A program made the translations under genes and the position numbers. Shown piece by piece: positions 60,786 to 64,000 of a stretch of DNA of 64,000 nt (position 1 is the first letter of the stretch; each line of letters begins with the position of its first letter). Origin of the DNA: Pectobacterium parmentieri (lineage in GTDB: Bacteria > Pseudomonadota > Gammaproteobacteria > Enterobacterales > Enterobacteriaceae); contig NZ_CP015749.1 of the NCBI RefSeq assembly GCF_001742145.1, positions 2,976,001 to 3,040,000 on the forward strand, written 5' to 3'. The notes beneath the pieces are model-generated. The model was given only the letters and a program-made list of their open reading frames with translations. It did no database searches and was not told the origin of the DNA.

Positions 60786-61448
60786 ATGCCATCCCACTCG
60801 CCGTCAGATTTGATGCAGCACGCCAAAACACATCTCAGCGCCATCAATACACGCTGGGCCAGCGTGATCGAACAGATCGGCGACTGTCGCCATCAGACCG
60901 CGCCACACCGAGAACCTTATGAGGCGCTGATGCGTGCCGTTGCCTATCAGCAACTGACAACCCGCGCCGGAGATGCGATGGTCGCAAAACTCTTGCGGGT
61001 ACATGATGATGTCTTTCCCAGCCCGGAACAGATGCTGGCCTGCTCCACCGACACACTGCGGCAGTGCGGCTTTTCAGCCCGCAAAGCGGATACGCTACAT
61101 GGCATCGCACAGGGTGCTCTCAGCGGGCTGGTGCCGAGCCTCGAACAGGCCGCAGAGAGGGATGATGATACGCTTATCCAGCAACTCACCTCGCTCAAGG
61201 GAATCGGGCGCTGGACGGTAGAAATGTTTTTGATTTATTCGCTGGAACGCACCGACATCATGCCGCTCGACGATTTGGGCATTCGTCAGGGATTGCGCTA
61301 CGTCTACGATTTACCAGACATGCCGAAACCACGCGATTTGCAGGCGTTTAGTCTGCAATGTCAGCCTTACCGCACGGTAGCGTCATGGTATTTATGGCGA
61401 TCGCTTGAGCTACCGGCGTATCAGCGCTTTAAGCTGACACACCGGTAA
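60786..61448 (+). CDS. DNA-3-methyladenine glycosylase (AlkA/HhH-GPD family)
   Basis: Base-excision glycosylase of 220 residues from ATG 60786, preceded by GGAAG; the frame opens 117 bases upstream. HhH motif GIGRWTVEMFLIYSLE and catalytic Asp in LERTDIMPLDDLGIRQG; also YQQLTTRAGDAM. It is shorter than E. coli AlkA (282) and lacks its N-terminal domain, like the compact AlkA2-type enzymes. It is divergent from ada-alkB, so the three repair genes form one adaptive-response locus. Confidence 0.9.
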   Translation: MPSHSPSDLMQHAKTHLSAINTRWASVIEQIGDCRHQTAPHREPYEALMRAVAYQQLTTRAGDAMVAKLLRVHDDVFPSPEQMLACSTDTLRQCGFSARKADTLHGIAQGALSGLVPSLEQAAERDDDTLIQQLTSLKGIGRWTVEMFLIYSLERTDIMPLDDLGIRQGLRYVYDLPDMPKPRDLQAFSLQCQPYRTVASWYLWRSLELPAYQRFKLTHR

Positions 61449-61457
61449 CGCGTAGGG

Positions 61458-61928
61458 TTAACGCAGACGGGAGTTCGCCGACACCTGACGAACGTCGCGA
61501 CGGCGGTTCATAATGCGTTCCCGCAATGTATCGTAGGCCCAGTTATACGCCACAGTGTAAGGCAGGAAGAACAGGAAGAAGCCGATCTCCACCATCAACG
61601 CCTGCCACAGCGTGATATTCAGCATCCACGCCGCCAGCGGCAGACCAATCAGGATAAAGCCGCCTTCAAACCCCAGCGCATGTGCGACGCGGATCGGCAA
61701 CCGACGTTTAACGCGATCCGCAGGCCATAAGCGATCGAATATCGAGTTGTAGATCATATTCCAGATCATCGCGACACTGGACAGCATAATGGCTAGTGCC
61801 CCCATATCGAAGAGCGGCTTATTGAGCAGCCAGGCACCCGCTGGCGCACAGATCATCAACGCAATCAGCTCAAAGCCCACCGCATGGTACAAACGTTCAC
61901 GTATGGTTTTGCTGGTTTTATTTTGCAT
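61458..61928 (-). CDS. PACE-family efflux transporter
   Basis: Small proton-coupled efflux protein of 156 residues (AceI family; chlorhexidine, short diamines) made of two tandem bacterial transmembrane pair domains, four helices in all. Each half starts with the family motif: RLYHAVGFELIAL (the Glu is the conserved proton site) and RVAHALGFEGGFIL. It is convergent with the glycosylase gene (9-base gap) and divergent from a LysR gene, which in other bacteria often controls PACE genes. Confidence 0.92.
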   Translation of the reverse strand: MQNKTSKTIRERLYHAVGFELIALMICAPAGAWLLNKPLFDMGALAIMLSSVAMIWNMIYNSIFDRLWPADRVKRRLPIRVAHALGFEGGFILIGLPLAAWMLNITLWQALMVEIGFFLFFLPYTVAYNWAYDTLRERIMNRRRDVRQVSANSRLR

Positions 61929-62058
61929 AGCACATTCACTTTTATTTACTGCATGTTACTGGTCAATTTTCGCCATGACCATGGATGGCATCGTATTACG
62001 GCCTTATTTTCATCGCATAAGATGGTAGAGTACAGTTAGATTCCATCGATAAAAGCGA
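61929..62058. other. PACE/LysR promoter region
   Basis: 130 bases with the PACE promoter. The LysR gene side is taken up by a repeat copy. Confidence 0.5.
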
Positions 62059-62325
62059 TATACTCGTCATACTTCAAGTTGCATGTGCGTTGGCAATACT
62101 CGGCTCATTCTGAGCCTCGCCCTGGAGGGCCGCCGCTAGCGGCGTTCAAATCGGCTTAGCCGATTTGTCCTCGCTCACCCCAGTCACTTACTGATGTAAG
62201 CTCCTGGGGATTCACTGCGTCGCCGCGTTATTCGGCCTTACGGCCTCCCCCTCCGGGGTCAGCGCAAGCGCTGTTCAAAAACGCCTTGCCGTTTTTGTCC
62301 TGAAACTCGAATTATTTAGGGTATA
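62059..62325. repeat. Dispersed repeat, full-length copy D
   Basis: The longest copy (about 267 bases), ends TATACTCGTCATACTTCAAG and CTCGAATTATTTAGGGTATA. The core repeats the hairpin CCCAG…CTTAC…GTAAG…CTGGG and the ATTCACTGCGTCGCC block of copy A in inverted orientation. It ends 7 bases before the LysR start codon, so it forms the 5' leader of that gene. Confidence 0.82.
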
Positions 62326-62332
62326 GATAAAG

Positions 62333-63211
62333 ATGCGGTATTCACCAGAATCCTTGCTGGCTTTTATCACCACCGTTGATGCAGGCTCGTTTTCTGCCGC
62401 CGCTCGACGATTACATAAAAGCCAGTCCACCATCAGCGCCGCGATAGCGAATTTGGAAACCGATCTGGGGCTGACGCTATTTGATCGATCCGGTCACCAG
62501 CCCGTTCTGACGCTGGCGGGTAGAAAAGTGCTTTCTCACGTACAGGCCATCTTATCCGCCAGTGAGGAGCTGGATGAGCTGGCGATCCGTTTGGCCGACC
62601 ATATCGAACCCCGTCTGACGTTTGTACTGTCCGATATCTGGCAGGCCACCCATTACGAACCCGTGATTCAGCGTTTTGCACACAACTTTCCCGATATTGA
62701 ATTTGAATGTCTGGTTGCGGAAGGCGATGACGTCATCGATCTACTACAGATGGATCGCGCACATGTCGGGCTACTGCGCGCCCAAACGGATTACCCGCCC
62801 GATATCGCCGCCGCACGTTTGCAGGTTAAGACCGAAATGGCCGTCTTCGTGTCAGCCGCCCATCCACTCGCGACTGAGAAAACCGTCACCCGTAGTCAAC
62901 TCGCGACGATCCGTCAGCTTTATCTCAATACCTATAAACGCAGTGACCGGCCGCAGCCGGAAGGGATCGTCTGGTCTGCGCCGTCCTACCTTATGCTATT
63001 GGAAATGGCGCAGCAGGGGCACGGCTGGAGCATTCTACCGCGCTGGCTGGTGGCACAATATGACCGACAAAAACTGGTAGAACTGCCCGTTGCAGGCTGG
63101 CCACAGTGGATTGACGTCGATGTCGTCTGGTCTAAACCCCATCCACCCGGTCCTGCTGGGCTGTGGATGATCGACAATCTCCTTGCTCAGCAAGAGAGTA
63201 CACCGTCGTAG
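62333..63211 (+). CDS. LysR-family transcriptional regulator
   Basis: The 292 residues have an N-terminal helix-turn-helix (GSFSAAARRLHKSQSTISAAIANLE) and an effector domain. Divergent from the PACE transporter, of which it is the likely regulator by analogy with AceR. The ribosome site is poor and made of the end of the repeat element. A terminator follows at 63242. Confidence 0.92.
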   Translation: MRYSPESLLAFITTVDAGSFSAAARRLHKSQSTISAAIANLETDLGLTLFDRSGHQPVLTLAGRKVLSHVQAILSASEELDELAIRLADHIEPRLTFVLSDIWQATHYEPVIQRFAHNFPDIEFECLVAEGDDVIDLLQMDRAHVGLLRAQTDYPPDIAAARLQVKTEMAVFVSAAHPLATEKTVTRSQLATIRQLYLNTYKRSDRPQPEGIVWSAPSYLMLLEMAQQGHGWSILPRWLVAQYDRQKLVELPVAGWPQWIDVDVVWSKPHPPGPAGLWMIDNLLAQQESTPS

Positions 63212-63241
63212 CGCGGGGAAAGTCACAGCAGTAATCATACG

Positions 63242-63263
63242 AGCCACACCGCAGTGGCTTTTA
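63242..63263 (+). terminator. Terminator of the LysR gene
   Basis: AGCCAC-ACCGCA-GTGGCT followed by TTTAT, 31 bases past the stop. Confidence 0.7.
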
Positions 63264-63696
63264 TGATGAGCCTGCTTTTTAGCGATGAGATAAAAAGCCG
63301 ATAACGGTTCCTTTATATCGCCAGTTAATAGCATTAAAGTTTAAATGGTTATTGTTTTTAATTTAACCGTTTACTTAACTTAATTAAGCCAATTAAAAGA
63401 GGAATATTTTCACGCTCACTCTCGTATTGTTTCCTGTATCCCCACACGCAGGAAACCTGTGCTGTGCCGCCGTTCGGCATCTCCGCCTCAGGGAAAAAAT
63501 AACCCGTCACATCATTATTATTGTGATGTACCAAAGTGGTACTTCCCGACAAAAAACCATACTATTATGGTGATTACTACTTTTGTATTCGAGACATTCC
63601 TGTCGTGCTGCGTAATACGCCTTACCTTAATAATAAGACGTTGAATCCTATAAAGGTCGGAATTTATTAATTAATGCCATTGCAAGTGAGAAAAAA
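63264..63696. other. Promoter region of the fumarase gene
   Basis: About 430 bases, AT-rich, no gene seen. It includes the small dyad GTACC-AAAGT-GGTAC near 63528-63542. The ribosome site for the next gene is weak (GTGAG). Confidence 0.5.
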
Positions 63697-64000
63697 ATGT
63701 CGAATAAACCCTTCTATTACCAAGATCCTTTTCCACTAAGTAAAGATGACACCGAATATCGCCTGCTGAGCAGCGATTTTGTCTCTGTCGCGCAATTTGA
63801 AGGTCAGGACATCCTGAAAGTCGAGCCAGCGGCGTTGACCCTTCTTGCCCAACAAGCCTTCCACGATGCGTCTTTCATGCTCCGCCCCGCTCACCAGCAG
63901 CAAGTTGCCGATATTCTTCACGACCCGGAAGCGAGCGAAAACGATAAATACGTTGCTCTGCAATTCCTGCGCAACTCCGAAATTTCCGCCAAGGGCATCC
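63697..64000 (+). CDS. fumA: Class I fumarate hydratase (FumA/FumB), N-terminus only
   Basis: Cytoplasmic [4Fe-4S] fumarase. The visible 101 residues ([18 protein letters not shown]… [20 protein letters not shown]) match E. coli FumA/FumB closely, including [21 protein letters not shown]. The gene runs off the right end, before the cluster cysteines. FumA and FumB cannot be told apart here; the symbol is the more common one. Confidence 0.93.
   Translation, partial: MSNKPFYYQDPFPLSKDDTEYRLLSSDFVSVAQFEGQDILKVEPAALTLLAQQAFHDASFMLRPAHQQQVADILHDPEASENDKYVALQFLRNSEISAKGI

Noticed and set aside
63358..63552. 64-codon minus-strand frame before fumA
   Set aside because: No ribosome site or domain, and it lies in the AT-rich promoter region of the fumarase gene.

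Overview
The window looks like a chromosomal segment of a soft-rot plant pathogen of the genus Pectobacterium (Enterobacterales). This rests on gene content and protein resemblance recalled from memory, not on a database search: a Svx-type secreted virulence protein, RspA/RspB/RspR, FhuE, MdtG, Ada/AlkB and FumA/B-like proteins of enterobacterial type, and a dispersed repeat ending in CTAAATAATTCGAGTT.

Layout. (1) 1-13107, minus strand: most of a type VI secretion (T6SS) operon in the order tssB-C-E-F-G-tagH-tssJ-K-L-clpV-vasH, reading off the left edge. It encodes sheath, baseplate, membrane-complex parts, sheath-recycling ATPase and a sigma-54 activator. hcp, vgrG, tssA and tssM are not in the window. 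(2) 13.1-17.6 kb: an AT-rich, decayed junction with a truncated ABC permease, an IS3-type transposase fragment, a possible antitoxin whose partner is truncated, and a tabtoxin-resistance-like acetyltransferase. (3) 17.6-24.7 kb: a TSUP exporter, copper-periplasm protein CueP behind a MerR-type promoter, a LOG-family enzyme, a ToxR-like regulator with a membrane partner, and a partly decayed chaperone-usher fimbrial locus. (4) 24.9-27.2 kb: the siderophore receptor FhuE.

(5) 27.5-36.2 kb: a coherent accessory locus. An IclR regulator, a PLP-dependent cystathionine-lyase-like enzyme and a CapA-family metallophosphatase lie on the minus strand. Divergent from them are a polar amino-acid-type ABC transporter, a rhodanese/mercaptopyruvate-type sulfurtransferase and a Gfo/Idh/MocA dehydrogenase. 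It looks like uptake and breakdown of a sulfur amino acid or S-conjugate. (6) 36.5-39.0 kb: GNAT, PAS-LuxR regulator and a cytosine-permease-like transporter. (7) 39.3-44.5 kb: svx, mdtG and a phytase-like esterase. (8) 44.5-50.9 kb: an rsp locus (rspR, ydfI-like, MHS transporter, rspB, rspA) that can be read as L-gulonate to fructuronate to mannonate to 2-keto-3-deoxygluconate.

(9) 51.0-58.7 kb: a LysR regulator, an exported esterase, and then a periplasmic respiratory module. The module has a Tat-exported 4Fe-4S protein, an NrfD-type quinol dehydrogenase, an MFS carrier, a small exported FMN-binding protein and an exported heme-free FAD reductase whose fumarate-type substrate arginine appears to be absent. 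This is the best candidate in the window for an undescribed system. (10) 58.8-61.4 kb: alkylation repair (alkB, ada, alkA-like). (11) 61.5-64.0 kb: a PACE efflux pump, a LysR regulator and the start of a class I fumarase. No tRNA, rRNA or CRISPR array was recognised.
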